Assembly (NCBI RefSeq): GCF_905475345.1
Contig: NC_066601.1
Span: 3,670,001-3,734,000 of the forward strand
Length of the DNA stretch: 64,000 nucleotides
Source: Vespula vulgaris
Taxonomy: Eukaryota; Arthropoda; Insecta; Hymenoptera; Vespidae
Direction of reading: 5' to 3'
Part shown: piece by piece, positions 63,900 to 64,000 of the stretch
Layout of the letters: each line of letters begins with the position of its first letter
Position numbering within the stretch: position 1 is the first letter of the stretch
Notes under the pieces: generated by a model
Told to the model about the DNA's origin: nothing
The model's input: the letters and a program-made list of their open reading frames with translations, nothing else
Databases searched by the model: none
Translations under genes and position numbers: made by a program

Positions 63900-63960
63900 G
63901 TGTAACGAAGAAAAAGAAAAAAGAAGGTGGTACTGAAGTAGCACGATTCGTTCCTGACAT
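63900..63960 (-). CDS. Possible further Rtnl1 first exon or exon of a neighbour
   Basis: On the minus strand an ATG (63960) opens 20 codons (MSGTNRATSVPPSFFFFFVT) that end in phase 1 at a strong GTAAGT. That is exactly the phase needed for the shared Rtnl1 exon. Alternatively CAATGTCAG is an acceptor and this is an internal exon of a gene lying beyond the window. The Phe run comes from a TTC/TTT tract. Confidence 0.3.
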
Positions 63961-64000
63961 TGAAGAAAATGGGTGCGGACAAGACTAAACCGAGATAGTT

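Overview
The window is AT-rich nuclear DNA from an insect. Its genes are split by short GT-AG introns, it is full of simple repeats, and its proteins are clearly insect (Fer3, glycogen phosphorylase of 844 residues, Rtnl1). The very low GC and dense microsatellites suggest a hymenopteran such as a wasp, bee or ant; that is inference. Exons were joined by hand from splice sites, reading phase and family knowledge, without transcript data.

Layout, left to right. (1) The left edge holds a structured, GC-richer island (about 600-1040) with an H/ACA-like RNA. Next is the minus-strand DEAD-box helicase Rm62/p68 (2815-4393 plus a 5' UTR exon near 5457), whose last exons lie outside the window. A convincing box C/D snoRNA sits in one of its introns (3211-3296). 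(2) A minus-strand mitochondrial thiamine pyrophosphate carrier (6135-7332) appears to share a divergent promoter with (3) the large plus-strand PPIP5K gene (7909-25577). PPIP5K has about 26 shared exons, several alternative first exons, an optional 30-nt exon in the phosphatase domain and a very large Ser/Cys-rich exon. (4) After about 4 kb of probable regulatory DNA comes plus-strand Fer3, a bHLH factor (29795-30924). (5) A minus-strand tandem-repeat galectin (32859-34519). (6) Minus-strand glycogen phosphorylase GlyP (37093-42800), with nuclear-receptor-like sites in its first intron. (7) Minus-strand reticulon Rtnl1 (44870 to at least 61774): four shared 3' exons carry the reticulon domain, and at least four alternative first exons all end in the same phase.

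The genes do not form one pathway; they look like ordinary neighbours. Mobile DNA is limited to small non-coding terminal-inverted-repeat elements of two families. One is a 145-bp copy in a PPIP5K intron. The other is a Tc1-like family with at least five diverged copies in galectin and Rtnl1 introns. I saw no transposase gene, virus, CRISPR array or prokaryote-like operon. The most notable items are the snoRNA candidates, the alternative-start architecture of PPIP5K and Rtnl1, the optional PPIP5K microexon, and the intronic receptor sites of GlyP.
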